Assembly (NCBI GenBank): GCA_011503125.2
Contig: WWBZ02000062.1
Span: 2,790,001 to 2,854,000 of the forward strand
From: Botryosphaeria dothidea
Taxonomy: Eukaryota > Ascomycota > Dothideomycetes > Botryosphaeriales > Botryosphaeriaceae
DNA: 64,000 bases
Direction: 5' to 3'
In this document: piece by piece, positions 1-11,380 of the stretch
How the letters are laid out: every line of letters begins with the position of its first letter
How positions within the stretch are numbered: the first letter of the stretch is position 1
Notes under the pieces: generated by a model
The model's input: only the letters and a program-made list of their open reading frames with translations
Told to the model about the DNA's origin: nothing
Database searches by the model: none
Program-made: the position numbers and the translations under genes

Positions 1-621
1 TGTTCTCACACCCATCGCCGTGTGCCGTTTGACTGACATGGCTCGGCAGATGCTCCTCGACATGGTGCCCAACCTGCCCCTCATCGCCTCCCTGCTCGCC
101 ACTCTCCTCACCTTCTTCGTCCCGACGCTCATCCTCACCGAGCTGCTCGCCCTCGCCCTCGGCCACCCGTCCGACGCCGCCCGCGTCACCGCCGAGTTCC
201 TCAAGAGCCCGCACGGCGTGCAGCAGGCGCTGCACATGGCCCGCGACGAGCTGGCCTCCATCAACCACGACGCCTGGGACGCCGAGGTCTGGGGCGCCGC
301 CGACCCCAGCCCCGTCGGCGCGCCCCGCCCGAAGCTGTTCTTCCTGTTCGGCCAGCAGGACCACTGGGTTGCCGACGAGACGCGTGACGAGCTGATCAAG
401 GCGCGGGGCCGCGGCCGGAAGGACGCCGAGAAGTGGAGGCCGCTGATGGAGGTGGATGAGAGCGGGATTCCGCACGGGTTCTGCATCGGTGAGTGCTGTC
501 ACAACCCGTACGGTGCTGAACACAAGCTGACCTTGTCAATGCAGATCCAAACCACAGCATCACAGTGGCCGAAAAGGTGGCCAGATACATCGAGGATGTC
601 GTCAGAGAAGAAAGTGCTTAA
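1..621 (+). CDS. Lipid-droplet-associated hydrolase (LDAH/DUF2305 family), 3' part
   Basis: The 5' end is cut by the window edge. The frame is open from base 2, but an exon junction before about base 50 cannot be excluded. The first exon visible ends at 488 (donor gtgagt), the intron is 489-544, and the last exon 545-621 ends in TAA. The protein has a hydrophobic stretch (residues such as LPLIASLLATLLTFFVP), then the family's C-terminal alpha/beta-hydrolase core: FFLFGQQDHWV followed by VDESGIPHGFCI and, across the junction, DPNHSITVAEKV. The D-HWV and HGFC-H features match the acid and histidine region of LDAH esterases, which act on lipid droplets. The nucleophile serine would lie outside the window. 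It converges on DCP1, with about 250 bp between stop codons. Confidence 0.8.
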
Positions 622-871
622 TTTCTGGTGGCCTGATGGGCTCACCTGTAGCGGGCCTCTAGCCGGCTACTCCAAGAGCCTCGCGAGCTCTTCATCTAGA
701 TGTACCATAGTCAAACCATCAACCGCCATCGCAATCGAGTCATCTGGTAGCAGCAGAACCAAGTCCTCAACCATCTCCCAAATCACCAACCACCAACTTC
801 CGACTGCCCCTGTCTCCTACTCTGAAATTGGTCAGTGATGTAATGGATAAATGAGACGTGACGGCTTACAT

Positions 872-2201
872 CTAGAGAATGGTGGTAACCGCCTTCGACT
901 TCACCTTCACACCACCGACAGTCGGGGTCCAAGTGGACTCGAACGTGACCTTCGGCTGCTCCTTGGCGGCCTTGTCGGCCCGGCGCTGAGCCTGGTAATG
1001 CAGGAACTTGTCCGAAGCGGCCATGAACTGCATGTACCGGTTGTTGTCATTGGTGAGTGTGACGTTGCCGAAGGGGGTGAGGAGAGCTACGAGGTAATAT
1101 CAATCGGCTACTTTAAAAACAAGGGAAAGTGGCACGTTACGAACCGTTCCAACCCTCTGAACCAGTCCTCTGAAGCAGGTCGTAGAACTGCTGGTGAGTC
1201 ATGTTGTCGTAGTCCAAGTTGTTGTACTGCGCCGGAGGAGGACCAGCCTGCTTCTGGTGCTGACGGCGCGGTGGGTGGTGCTTGGGCTTGCGCTGAGCTT
1301 GAGCCTGCGGGCCCGGAGACTGCTGGCCCTGAGGCTTCTGAGCCTGAGCGACCTTGGGAGCCGAAAGGAAGAAGTCCGTGTCGGGGGTGTTGGCGAAGCG
1401 CGGAGTGGAAGTGTTGGTCGGGGCCTGTTGAGGCTGCTGAGTGAGCTGGGCCTGAGGCTGGGCCAGCATGTTGACTTGGGCAATGTTCGGGATGCCAGGA
1501 AGACCAGAAGCAGCCGGAACCTGCGGCATGGGCTCGTGATGATGAATGGAGAAGTCGGCATCAGCCTCACGCTGCTTGCCGAACAACTCGCGGAGTGAAA
1601 GCTGACGGCCCATGGGGACGCTCTGAGGCTCTTCCTCACCCGAGGACTGTGCATCCTGCAGGGCGATCTTGCGGCTGGTGTCGGCCATCATGGCGCACTG
1701 CTTGATCATCTGGCCGTTGATCTCACGGGCCATAGCGGTGGAGGAGGGAGGAGGCTCGGTGAAGATCCAGAGCCCGTAGATCTTGAGGCTGCCGTCATCG
1801 GCCTGGTGCTGAAGAATGATGTACTCGTCGGTGAGCTCAACGTCATCGGCGGTCTTGATATCGAGGGTGAAGCTCGAGGGGTCAGTCGAGCGGCGGTTGA
1901 GAACAAGGATGTTGAAACGGGCGACGCCGTCGGCAGCCGGGGTGAGGGAGTTGACAAAGAGGCTGCCGTCAATGCCCGTCTTCTCCCAGGCCTGGGTCTC
2001 GGCGTCGAAGTTGTAGACGACGCAGAATGAGGCGATGGAAAGGATGCTGTTGAGGTCGTGGACATAGCGACGCACGACGGAGTAATTGAGACCCTCGGTA
2101 TTGGTGTGACGGCGCTCCATGTTGGGCACAGACTCGTCAACGGGGTTGTCAGTCTCCCAATCGGAGACGACAGCGCGAGCCTTGCTCTTGACAGGAGCCA
2201 T
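872..2201 (-). CDS. DCP1: mRNA-decapping enzyme subunit 1 (Dcp1)
   Basis: Exon 1 is 2201-1145, the intron 1144-1087 (58 nt) and exon 2 1086-872, giving 423 aa. Residues about 25-160 form the EVH1-like Dcp1 fold: SFCVVYNFDAETQAWEKT, then GSLFVNSL, FNILVLNRRS and a YGLWIF strand, as in Dcp1 orthologues. The middle is Gln/Pro-rich and disordered (QPQAQLTQQPQQAP), typical of P-body proteins. The ATG at 2201 (MAPVKSK) is the first ATG of the frame. Exon 1 alone would stop at 1137. Splicing the weak donor GTTCGT to the acceptor CTCGTAG keeps frame and adds 71 residues (LLTPFGNVTLTNDNNRYMQF and so on) that look conserved and coding. Dcp1 activates Dcp2 in cytoplasmic 5'-to-3' mRNA decay. The C-terminal exon is my inference from phase and composition. 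Confidence 0.85.
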
Positions 2202-2740
2202 GGTTAATTGGTGTTGTATAGGCTGAGGACGGGGTCGAGACGCAGCCAAGAGTAGGTTGAACCGGGGCGTTGCGATCAGCGCAAGGGCGAAGATGCTGTA
2301 AGCTGTATCGAAACGCGTGTGGAGGATGAAGAAGGTTAGAGGAACGAGTGAGGAGGCCCTGGTCGGGGCGAAATAGAAGGGGCGCTTGTGTGTGAAAGTG
2401 AAAAAAGCGTTGGTATTGTGTGTGTCCAGCCCCCAGGCGCTAGCCAGCCCCGCGATTGACTGGTGGTGGTGGAGGGGGTGGAGGCCAGGCGAAGTGAGAG
2501 GTCGTGGCCGTTGCCCGCCCCGCTGCCTGCCCAGCGCCTTCCGCCCAGCGTTGTCGGCGGCGGTGCAGCGCCGGCCGCCGATGATGCGCGTCATTCCTCC
2601 CGCCCGCACAGCCACACCGGCCGGAGCCTTTCCCACAGCTCTCCGCGAGCTGAGTGAAACGGCTTTCCCCTCCTCACGTCTCAGTCCTTGCCATGTGAGC
2701 CGCAAAATTCCCGTCCGATATCTCCTTCCGCCCACCCCTC
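2202..2740. promoter_or_regulatory. Divergent intergenic region between DCP1 and the 5-phosphatase gene
   Basis: About 540 bp separate the two start codons, so both genes probably share this region as promoters and 5' UTRs. It is GC-rich with pyrimidine-rich patches. I see no TATA box or recognisable factor site, and the frames that run through it look like shadows. Confidence 0.5.
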
Positions 2741-5700
2741 ATGTCGTCCGATACGTCCTCCACCCCCGACTTGGATCAGCCCATGCCGGGCGCCTTTCCC
2801 TCCGCTGGCCCCGCCCCCTCGTCCACCCCTCAGAGTCTCTGGCAGGCCATCCACCAGCGCCGCCACGAGTATGTGCGGCCCAAGGAGATCCGCATCAAGG
2901 TTGGCACCTGGAACGTGGCCGCCTTCAAGGGCACCGAGAAGGACCTGGGCGGCTGGTTTGTAGGAGGGAAGGGTGTCGAGGAAGCTCTGTCCGGCCTGGG
3001 TGTTTCCGATCCCAACAACCCCCAGGCTACCCAAACTGAGGACGACCCGCGTGAGGGCGTGGCCGAGCAGGAGTCGAGGCACACCAACAAGGAGTCTACT
3101 CTGCCCAAGAATGATCACCCCAGCGTGCCCGCAGACGACGACATCGCCCTGTACGTGCTCGGGCTGCAGGAAGTCGTGGATATCACCTCCGCTGCTGAGG
3201 CTCTGCGGCCCTACACCGACCCCGCGACAGCCGCCAAGTTCAAGGCCGCCCTGCAGTATGCACTGCCCGCCGGCTACCAGCTCGTCGCGGAGCAGCAGCT
3301 CATCGGCCTGCTCCTCCTCGTCTACGCTTCACCTTCGATCGCCCCCGAGGTGCGTTCGGTCAGCACAACAAGCGTTGGTACCGGTTTGATGGGATACATG
3401 GGAAACAAGGGAGCTACTACTGCTAGGATAGTCTTGGGCGAGACCACCCGCTTGGTTTTTATCAATTCGCATTTGGCTGCCGGTGCCGACAAGACGTCAT
3501 TGGACAGGCGTAACTGGGATGCTGCCCAGGTCGTGAGTCGCACCAAGTTCGACCCTGTTGTCGATCCCCTTGGTGTCGCGCAAACAAATGGTGAAGGCAT
3601 CGGTGACGAGGATTTCGCCTTCTGGTTCGGTGACCTCAACTACCGCCTGGGCGGCATGCCGGGTGAGGATGTGCGCAGAATATTAATGCTACATACGCGC
3701 AACGAGTACGACCTGTCTCAGCGGCACGCTGAAAAGATCGAAAAGGACGTCGCTACTTCAGGCCGCTCCTCTCTGGAAACTCCCACCGAAGCGTCGGAGC
3801 AAACCGCCAGCAGTGGCGAACAGCCGGCTGAAGAGCCCGAGGAAATAATACCGGCAAAGTTCGATCCAGCGTCGCTTCAGGCGACCATCGAATCTCTTCT
3901 CCCGCATGACGAGCTGCGTAAGCAGCAACGCCTGCGCAAGGCCTTTTATGATGGCTGGCGAGAAGGTGGCATTGAGTTTCTACCCACTTACAAGTACGAT
4001 GTCGGCACAGTCGGCATCTTTGACTCGAGCGAGAAGCGCCGCTGCCCTAGTTGGTGCGATCGCATCCTGTACCGTACACGCCGCGACCGCCTGGCCTACT
4101 ATGATAAGATAAAAGAAGAGGAAGAAGCCAAGAAGAAGGACGAGGAAATGAGGAAGCAGGGCCTGGACAAAGAGGGTGATAACGATGTCTTGTTCGAGTA
4201 CGATCCCGAGACCGACGGTGACTTCGACTACGACGAGGCTACGGATGCGAGGGACGATCCCATTCCAGTACTGACGAAGGATGGGTATGAAGACGAGATC
4301 GAACTGGAGTACTATACGGCACATCAACGCGTCTTGTCATCGGACCACAAACCTCTCGATGCTGTATTCAGGCTCAAATACGACAGCGTTGTGCCTGATT
4401 TGAAGGCCAAAGTGCATGCCGAAGTTGCTCGCGACTTGGATAGGGCAGAAAATGAGGGCCGTCCTGGCGTCACACTGATCATTGAAAAGGACCAAAGCAA
4501 GAAAGAAGCAAGAGATGATTCAAAGACCGACTCCGAGGGCGTTGATTTCGGAAATGCGAAGTATCTTGAGACGCGCCGCCGGCATGTCACAGTGGCGAAT
4601 ACTGGTCAAGTTCCTGCGACCATCAGCTTTTTCGGCACGCCTGGTGAAGAGAACAGCGAAGTCAAGCCGCCTTCGTGGCTCACACTATGTTTTGATCGAG
4701 AACCTGATCAGTCAACGCAACCTAATACCCCTGCGTCATATACCTTGGAACCGGGAGATGCCTGCAATATCGACCTCATCCTAAAGGTAGAGGACATGAA
4801 CTTCGTTCGCGAGCTAAATGATGGGAAGGCACAACTCGAAGACATCCTCGTACTGCGAGTGTCGGATGGCCGCGACCACTTCCTGCAAGTGCGCGCTTCA
4901 TGGCTCCAATCCAGCTTCGGCCGGTCCATCGACAAGCTCATCCGCATACCTGAGGGCGGCATCAGGAAATTGCAGGGTCAGCGACCGGAGGGCAACGGCA
5001 GCAGCCCTTCGACCAAAGACGCAGGGGTAAAGTGGTCAGCTCCCCGGGAACTGTTCCGGCTGACGGAGGTACTAGAAGACCTAGTCGAACGCGTCATTGC
5101 TGAATGGGACATGACAGACCATGAAGAGGGTGAAAAGGCCCCATGGTTGTCTCAGGCGCAATTGAGCTCCGGTGGCGGTTGGCCTTTCGCACCGGAGACG
5201 TGGACAGTCAAAGAAGCAATTCAGCGCGACTCTACCAAATGCGCCATCATCGATGCGCTCGATGAGGACACTCCTCTAGAAGCATCATTCGAGCCAGAAA
5301 CGTCAACATTGCTGCGGGTGGAATGTCTGGCGGAGACCATGATACTCTTCCTGCGCAACCTTGAGGACGGTGTGGTGACGGAGGAGCTATGGGTAAAGAT
5401 GGAGGCAGGCTACGATGAGCAGGTAAAGACGAAAAAGCAGCTCACGCGCGAGGAAGAGCGCACTTGGTTGTTGGAGATTATGGCCGGGGCACCCAATCAC
5501 AACGTCTGCTTCGTGCTGCTCACGTCGATGCTCGCGCGCATCGCGAACGAGGTCAAGACTGCGACGAAGGTGGAAGCGGCGCTCAAGAGCCCGACCAGTC
5601 CTTTGCGCCGTACGTTGACGGGCGTTGCGGGGAGGGTGCGGAGCGCGAGTGAAGCGCAGAAAGTTCAAGCGCTGAACGTGGAGAAGGGGCTAGCCAACGC

Positions 5701-5821
5701 TTTTGCGGAGGTGATGATCAGGGCGGCAGAGAAGAATGGACTGAAGGACAAGGACAAGGCGACGAGGAAGCAGAGGATGGGGAGGGTTGTGGAGTTGTTC
5801 GTACTGCCGGACGAGAGATAG
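2741..5821 (+). CDS. Inositol polyphosphate 5-phosphatase, OCRL/INPP5B-like
   Basis: A single exon encodes 1026 aa. The 5-phosphatase catalytic domain spans roughly residues 50-545. TWN is at about 56, followed by QEV, NKGA, INSHLAAG, the signature FWFGDLNYRL near residue 297, PSWCDRIL near 435 and SSDHKP near 530. All the key metal and phosphate ligands are present. A lysine/glutamate-rich acidic insert (KEEEEAKKKDEE to about residue 520) interrupts the domain before its last motif. Residues about 560-740 fit an ASH-type immunoglobulin-like domain. The C terminus (PRELFRLTEVLEDLVERVI onward) resembles the RhoGAP-like region of OCRL proteins. The family removes the 5-phosphate from PI(4,5)P2 on endosome, Golgi or plasma membrane. 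The ATG at 2741 is the first in frame. The gene is divergent from DCP1. Confidence 0.9.
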   Translation: MSSDTSSTPDLDQPMPGAFPSAGPAPSSTPQSLWQAIHQRRHEYVRPKEIRIKVGTWNVAAFKGTEKDLGGWFVGGKGVEEALSGLGVSDPNNPQATQTEDDPREGVAEQESRHTNKESTLPKNDHPSVPADDDIALYVLGLQEVVDITSAAEALRPYTDPATAAKFKAALQYALPAGYQLVAEQQLIGLLLLVYASPSIAPEVRSVSTTSVGTGLMGYMGNKGATTARIVLGETTRLVFINSHLAAGADKTSLDRRNWDAAQVVSRTKFDPVVDPLGVAQTNGEGIGDEDFAFWFGDLNYRLGGMPGEDVRRILMLHTRNEYDLSQRHAEKIEKDVATSGRSSLETPTEASEQTASSGEQPAEEPEEIIPAKFDPASLQATIESLLPHDELRKQQRLRKAFYDGWREGGIEFLPTYKYDVGTVGIFDSSEKRRCPSWCDRILYRTRRDRLAYYDKIKEEEEAKKKDEEMRKQGLDKEGDNDVLFEYDPETDGDFDYDEATDARDDPIPVLTKDGYEDEIELEYYTAHQRVLSSDHKPLDAVFRLKYDSVVPDLKAKVHAEVARDLDRAENEGRPGVTLIIEKDQSKKEARDDSKTDSEGVDFGNAKYLETRRRHVTVANTGQVPATISFFGTPGEENSEVKPPSWLTLCFDREPDQSTQPNTPASYTLEPGDACNIDLILKVEDMNFVRELNDGKAQLEDILVLRVSDGRDHFLQVRASWLQSSFGRSIDKLIRIPEGGIRKLQGQRPEGNGSSPSTKDAGVKWSAPRELFRLTEVLEDLVERVIAEWDMTDHEEGEKAPWLSQAQLSSGGGWPFAPETWTVKEAIQRDSTKCAIIDALDEDTPLEASFEPETSTLLRVECLAETMILFLRNLEDGVVTEELWVKMEAGYDEQVKTKKQLTREEERTWLLEIMAGAPNHNVCFVLLTSMLARIANEVKTATKVEAALKSPTSPLRRTLTGVAGRVRSASEAQKVQALNVEKGLANAFAEVMIRAAEKNGLKDKDKATRKQRMGRVVELFVLPDER

Positions 5822-7717
5822 GCGGTAGATGATACCCAGCAATCTTGTGTAGAGGGAAATTTGTACGCTACGACTGTGCAGCCAATTCATGAACATCCAC
5901 CAAGGGAGAATTCTCTTCATGTGACAATATTGCCTGATGGTGGTTCCAAGGGCGTGAAGGCAACCAGCTTTTCTATTCCGGGACCGATGTCGGATGGTTT
6001 CCCAGAACGCCAGGGCTTCAAAGCACTGAAGGCACGTGATGATATGCGATCGCGCTCCTTGCTGCATAGTGACGCAGAGATTGAGTTTGCGGTCGGCAAC
6101 CTTATCACGGCAGGGTAAAGACGGGCCCGTCGTTTAAACCAACTTCGCCCTTACATTCTCCGACTCGACCAACCATCGGCAGATAGTCGTCCGTTCGAAG
6201 GGCGAGATTGAAAACAGGCGCATGAAGCCGAGAAGTCAGCTCCGCTTCGTCTGGATGCCTGAAAGCTGAGGGAACCGCATTTGGGAACATGCGGCTCTCA
6301 AGATGGGAGCGAATTGGGAAGGTGTTTGTGAAGAGCTTTATGCTTTTATTGCAGTATGACTTGGATGCAGCTTGACGGTAACATGACATCGAAAGGAAAG
6401 GCGGCAAGCTACAGACGCATAGGCAATGGAGTCGGGCAGCAGCGAATCGGGTACTTCTTTATAGGCGATGCTCCCCACTTGGAAACGACTTCGCTTGCAT
6501 GAGCAACCTCACCGCTGCCGAGCTAATGTACCTGATCAGCGCTCGCGTGGGCGCGCCGCGGACCGACGAGCCTTACGGGGGGTGTTTTTGGCATGTGCGC
6601 GTGTAGAGGGTGCCGAGCCTGCGTGCAGCAACACACGGCCCAGTACGACGGCGGACCGCCCTCCCCCGCCAGGCACGACGAGGAAACACTTCGCCCTCTC
6701 ATCACACGGACAGCGCCGCGATTGGCTTGGCTGCGAAAATAGAAGATGTGCAGCAAGTGCCGGGCCCGGAATCTGGCCGCCATGGACGATCGCTATCGAC
6801 TCGGCACCCCAGCTCTCGTAAATTAAAGACTCTGAGCCCGTTCCTTTTTCCGGCGCGCCGCCCCGATGCCGGGGCCTTCAGCCCAAATCCATCCTTCAGC
6901 CCATTTGAGAAGCAGCACGACTTCCTTTGCCCAATCCGATCCAACCCAGGGAGATGGCGTCTCGTGTCTCCCAATTCGGCAACTTGGCTGCAGCTCGCTT
7001 CCTGCTCCATGCGCTGCTCACCCCGGCCTTTGGCCGTTGCCTTATTTCCAGCCACTCAACGCCTGCCGCCAGAGACATTCACGGCCTGCCTCCGAGAAGA
7101 CTCGTGGCCCTTCAATAGTTCTGGACACGAGAGGGATTCCCGTTGACAGCTGAAGATCGCCCACTTGCATTCAGCAGCACCCGGTGGAAGCGAGCTCGAA
7201 CCACAGCCCTGCCGACGATCAACGTGCGCCTCGCAAAGCGGTCCACCGCTTTGGCTGACTCGCCGACTCGGGCCAGGATCCACTGGGCCCTTGCTGACTG
7301 CTACGCGCACAACGGTCGTGGTGGCATCGTCTCCACCAGCGCCGTTGCCGGCAAGCCGTCGCTGATGGCTGCACTAGCCTCTGTTCAACGAATCTGTGCT
7401 CCCCTATTACCCTATGCTCAATGCTGCCTCGGCTTTGCTGCTGTCATATAAGCTTGCGCCATCATGCCCTGCTTCTGCCGTCCCCCACGGCCAAAGCTTG
7501 CCGACCTTCGCTTCCCCTCGCTCGTCTCTTCTCTTCGTTTGTCTCTATTCGTACATTGCTCCGAGCTATACCTCCCCTCGCTATTGTTTGTTAAGAAGCT
7601 TCTCTGCTTGCCTTATCGTCTACCTTCCCGGCAGATCTCGGTCCTTACCGCCTCGTCGGTGAAGATAACTACTAAAAGAAGCTCGATCAACATTCGCGTG
7701 TTGCTCGCTGGGAAACG
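5822..7717. other. Intergenic region, no gene recognised
   Basis: About 1.9 kb between the 5-phosphatase stop and the FAD-oxidase start. Several frames of 60-180 codons occur on both strands, but they overlap each other, mostly lack ATG starts and show no family signature. The last few hundred bases are pyrimidine-rich (repeated ctcg/cttct) and probably form the promoter and 5' UTR of the downstream gene. Confidence 0.5.
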
Positions 7718-9405
7718 ATGCCTTCCTTCCTGCGTTCCGTCGCTGCCGCGGCGTTGCTGGGCCTTGCCGCCGTTGCCAATGCTGATTCGCTGACCTGCTC
7801 GACCCTGGAGTCGACTTCGGGAATCTCGATTGACCGCCGTTTTGAGTTGGACTACACCAATGAGAACAGCGAATACTGGTAAGTCAATGCTCTCTTGCTC
7901 TCACCTTATTTGCTTCCTCTCAACTTCTCTGTCACCATCAATACCCGAGTTAAGTGTTTCAGGTCAACTGGCTGCGCGGCTCTCAAGCCGGCATGCATCA
8001 TCAAGCCTTCAAACGTGCAGGAGATGTCCACCGTCATCAAAACTCTGTACAACAACAACGAGACATTTGCTGTCAAGTCTGGTGGCCACAACCCCAACCA
8101 GAACTTCTCCAGCATTGACGGTGGCCCATTGGTCTCGACGGCTAAGCTGAATGAGGTCACTCTTGACGAGGCAAGCAAGACTGTACGTGTCGGTCCGGGA
8201 AATAGGTGGGAGGATGTGCACAAGGTGCTGGACGGAACAGGCTACACGGTCATTGGCGGACGTATCGGTAACGTGGGTGTCGGTGGATACATTGTGGGCG
8301 GTGAGTCTAACTCCTGGTCCGATTTGATGGCGTATCTCTGACAAGAAGCTGACGATAATCAGGCGGACTGAGTTTCTTGTCGGCCGAGTACGGCTGGGCT
8401 GCCAACAGCGTCGTCGAGTTTGAAGTCGTCCTAGCCAACGGCACCATCGCCACCGCCTCCAACAGCACCAACCCAGATCTCTTCAAGGCTCTCAAGGCCG
8501 GCGGCGCCAACTTTGGCGTCGTCACCGCCTACACTCTCGCCGCCCATGAGATCGGTCAGGTCTGGGGCGGCAACCTGATCTTCGGCTCCGAAAAGTCGGA
8601 CGACCTCCTCAAGGCGCTGCAGAACTTCACGCAAAATTACCCTGACGAGAAGGCCGGCATCATCATGACATCCGAGATCACCGGCGCCAACCTCGTGCAC
8701 ATCTGGATCATGTTCCTCTTCTACGACGGGCCCGAGCCGCCGGCGGGCGTCTTCGACATGTTCACCTCGCTCGGCCCCGTTACCAACAACGCCAAGACGC
8801 GCAGCTACTACGACCTGCTCACCTTCAACAACTGGGCCGTCCTCAAGGGCTCGGCCTACACCATCGCCACCGAGACGACCCCGCTGCTGCCCGCTGACGA
8901 GGAGTCCAACGTCAACACCACCATCGCCCACCTCGAGGACTGCTACGACCACTGGGTCAACGTCTCCAAGACCTACGCCGCCGTCCCCGGCCTCGTCGCC
9001 TCGATTGCGTTCCAGCCCTACCCGGCCGCTTTCGCCCGCAAAGCCGCTGAAGTCGACGCGTCCTTTGGCGGCACGGGTGACCTAATCAACTTCGACACGG
9101 CCGCCGACCGCATCATCTTCGAGTTCGACTTCTCGTACTGGAAGGGCCTGGCCAGCGTCGACGAGAAGGTTGACACCGCCACCGTCGAGCTGTACGGCGG
9201 CATGAAGGAGATTGTGGACAAGGCGGTGCAGGAGAAGCGCGTGCCGGATATGTATCGCCCGCTCTTTATGAACGATGGGTATTTCAGGCAGGACTACTGG
9301 GGTCGGATTGACCAGGAGAGCCGCGCGTTTGCCGAGGGTGTTAGGGATAGCGTTGACCCCGGCAAGTTTTGGAGCTCGAGGAGCGCGGGTGGATTTTTTT
9401 TGTAA
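7718..9405 (+). CDS. Secreted FAD-linked oxidoreductase (VAO/PCMH-type, BBE-like)
   Basis: Three exons (7718-7878, 7963-8300, 8363-9405) encode 513 aa. Introns 7879-7962 and 8301-8362 have GTAAGT and GTGAGT donors and keep frame. Residues 1-22 are a clear signal peptide (basic start, alanine/leucine core, ANA end). The FAD-binding PCMH domain follows. KSGGHNPNQNF carries the histidine that in this family bonds covalently to FAD, and GRIGNVGVGGY plus GGLSFLSAEYGWAANSV form the second FAD-binding half. The position that is cysteine in bicovalent enzymes appears not to be Cys, so mono-covalent attachment is likely. The C terminus ends DPGKFWSSRSAGGFFL, like sugar and berberine-bridge-like oxidases, with a reduced BBE segment. 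The substrate cannot be told from sequence. The product is probably extracellular or in the secretory pathway. Confidence 0.9.
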
Positions 9406-10033
9406 GGAAAGGGGGATGAGTTGACGAGAGGGGGAATATGATTTAAGGAGATTTTGATGGTACATATATCTCGGATGCTTTTGACGATCTGAAGGGGCAT
9501 GTGTTGGAGTCTTTCCTCCTTTTCTGAGCTACATACTTCACACTATTCGATTGAAATGACGACTTCTCGATTAAACATCTCATCTTTCTTGGGTATGCCG
9601 GAGTTTTGCACCTAGTTTGGCAGGAATGCAAGCAAATGCGCATATAACACATCAACGACACGACAATTCAAGCTCATTAAAACCTAGTTCTGTCTAGCTA
9701 TGTACTTAGAGCGAGAGCTGCAGCAATCCCGCTCATGATTCGAGGTCCTCGCAATGCAAGGGATGCCGGCGAAGACCACAAAAGATCCCAGAAAAAAAAA
9801 AAGCAACGCCGCGCAATGCAATGTCGAACAGATGCAAATGTCCCATCTTCTCCAACAACCAAGCTCCATCCGGCCCGCATCGGGACTATGAAGAAAAGAA
9901 GAGAAAAGAACGACCAAGAGGAAAGATCGTAATGAATTCCTGGCCAGGCCTTCTAGACCTCTCCGCCCCTCCGATCGAGCCCCTCCAGCTCGATACGCAA
10001 CCCAGATCCACTGCCTCGAGCCGTCCGTTTCTC
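9406..10033. other. Intergenic region between convergent genes
   Basis: This holds the 3' flanks of the FAD oxidase (+) and the pheromone receptor (-). It contains an A-run near 9785-9800. No coding signal or RNA gene was recognised. Confidence 0.5.
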
Positions 10034-11380
10034 TCAACCCACCGGACTCCCCAGCAGTGTCGCCGCATCCTCATCCTCCGCCGCCGCCAAGGTGCCCACG
10101 CTCGCCTTGCGGATGGCATCGCTGAGCGGCGTCATCGAGATGGCCGTGTCGATGGTTGGGGCGACGGATGCGCGCGGGTGATTGTGAGTGGGGAGGATCG
10201 GACTGGCGGTACTCGCCGTATTAGTTGTGGCGGTGCCGGCGCTGGAGGTGCAGTAGGTCTTGTAGCTGAGGATGGAGCGGGTGGGCGAGGTGGGGCTGCT
10301 GCTCGTGTCGATGTCGCTCGAGGAGGAGCAGGGCCAGTGCCTGTGGTGGTGGCGGTGCTGTAGGCGGTGGCTGTCGTTGCGGCGTCGGAAGAGGCGGAGA
10401 GGGTTGATTTTGGCGAGCCATGAGCGATACATGGTGGAGGCGTCGGTTCCGAGGCCGAAGAAGAGGAAGATGAGGAAGCCGCAGATGAGGCAGATCCAGC
10501 GGTCGGGGATGAGCAAACCGTATGCTGGTACAATGATAATGGTCTGGCGCAATCGGGGGTCGTGACTGCGGGACCAAGAGTAGGGCTTTAATCTGCAGGG
10601 GAGGTTGAAGTACAGTACGGTGACCTGTGATGGTATATTGCCAAGGAGGAAAATAGCGGACAGAAGGAAAAGCCGGAGGAAGTGCGAGCGGGTGGTGCTG
10701 TGTATCTGGACCAAGCGCGAGAACTCGGAGCGGTAGCGGTGGAGACGCACAAGGACGACAACTGTGAACACGATCATCAGCTTGCATTCGGTACCATGGT
10801 CTCGGTGACTTACCAGCATAGTAGCCTGTGATGAGGCCAATGGCCAGAGGCCAGGTAAAGACGAGCACAATGCTAACCCAGGTAGGTTCGATTGAGGGCA
10901 TGCACCCGTTGAGCCCCATGATGGTGTAGCGATGGACCTTGACGATATCGGCGAAGCCGAGCTCAAGCAGCGGAGGAACCCAGCAGATCAGGGAGTCAAT
11001 GACCAATTGGCGGATGCGATGAGCACGAGAGGGCGTCACGACTTGCTTTTTGGTGTCCAGGACCTTTGCAAGACTGCGCATGACGCAGACGACTGAAGAG
11101 TTGATGCCGATCCAGCCGGCGACTATGACATAGCTTTCGAAGTCGCATAGGCCATGTCCACCGTGAGGAAGTAGTCGGCGAGGTTGTCACGAGGCCAGAT
11201 CAAGGAGTTGATGAGGGCGAAGAGGTTGAAGATGATAAACCAGACGACTTGGCTGCAGGCGGCGAGGTTGCGATTGCGGAAATGCCATACCAGGGGTGGG
11301 ATGTCGAGGACGACGGCGATGCAGGCGGCAATGGGAAGGAGAATGCTCGCCGTGTAGAGCGGATACTCTTCTTCAGCCAT
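10034..11380 (-). CDS. STE3: Ste3-type a-factor pheromone receptor (GPCR), apparent frameshift
   Basis: The start is ATG at 11380. The first frame encodes TM1-TM2 with Ste3 hallmarks: IPPLVWHFRNRN, FNLFALINSLIWP. Near 11161-11172 the coding frame jumps by one base. The continuing frame reads GHGLCDFESYVIVAGWIG, then CVMRSLAKVLD, RYTIMGLNGC and TWVSIVLVF, exactly the expected Ste3 order. An intron 10813-10762 (52 nt, GTAAGT) leads to the last exon 10761-10034, with TM6-TM7 and a long Ser/Thr-rich tail. No intron can bridge the jump: the break must lie between an upstream in-frame TGA and a TAG about 60 nt later, and no GT-AG pair there restores frame. It is either a one-base assembly error or a real inactivating indel. 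The receptor couples to the mating G protein at the plasma membrane. Confidence 0.85.

Noticed and set aside
6105..6407. 100-codon minus-strand frame after the 5-phosphatase gene
   Set aside because: Begins with a non-ATG codon and shows no recognisable features.
10132..10533. Ser/Ala/Pro-rich 133-codon minus-strand frame
   Set aside because: Alternative frame of the STE3 C-terminal tail.
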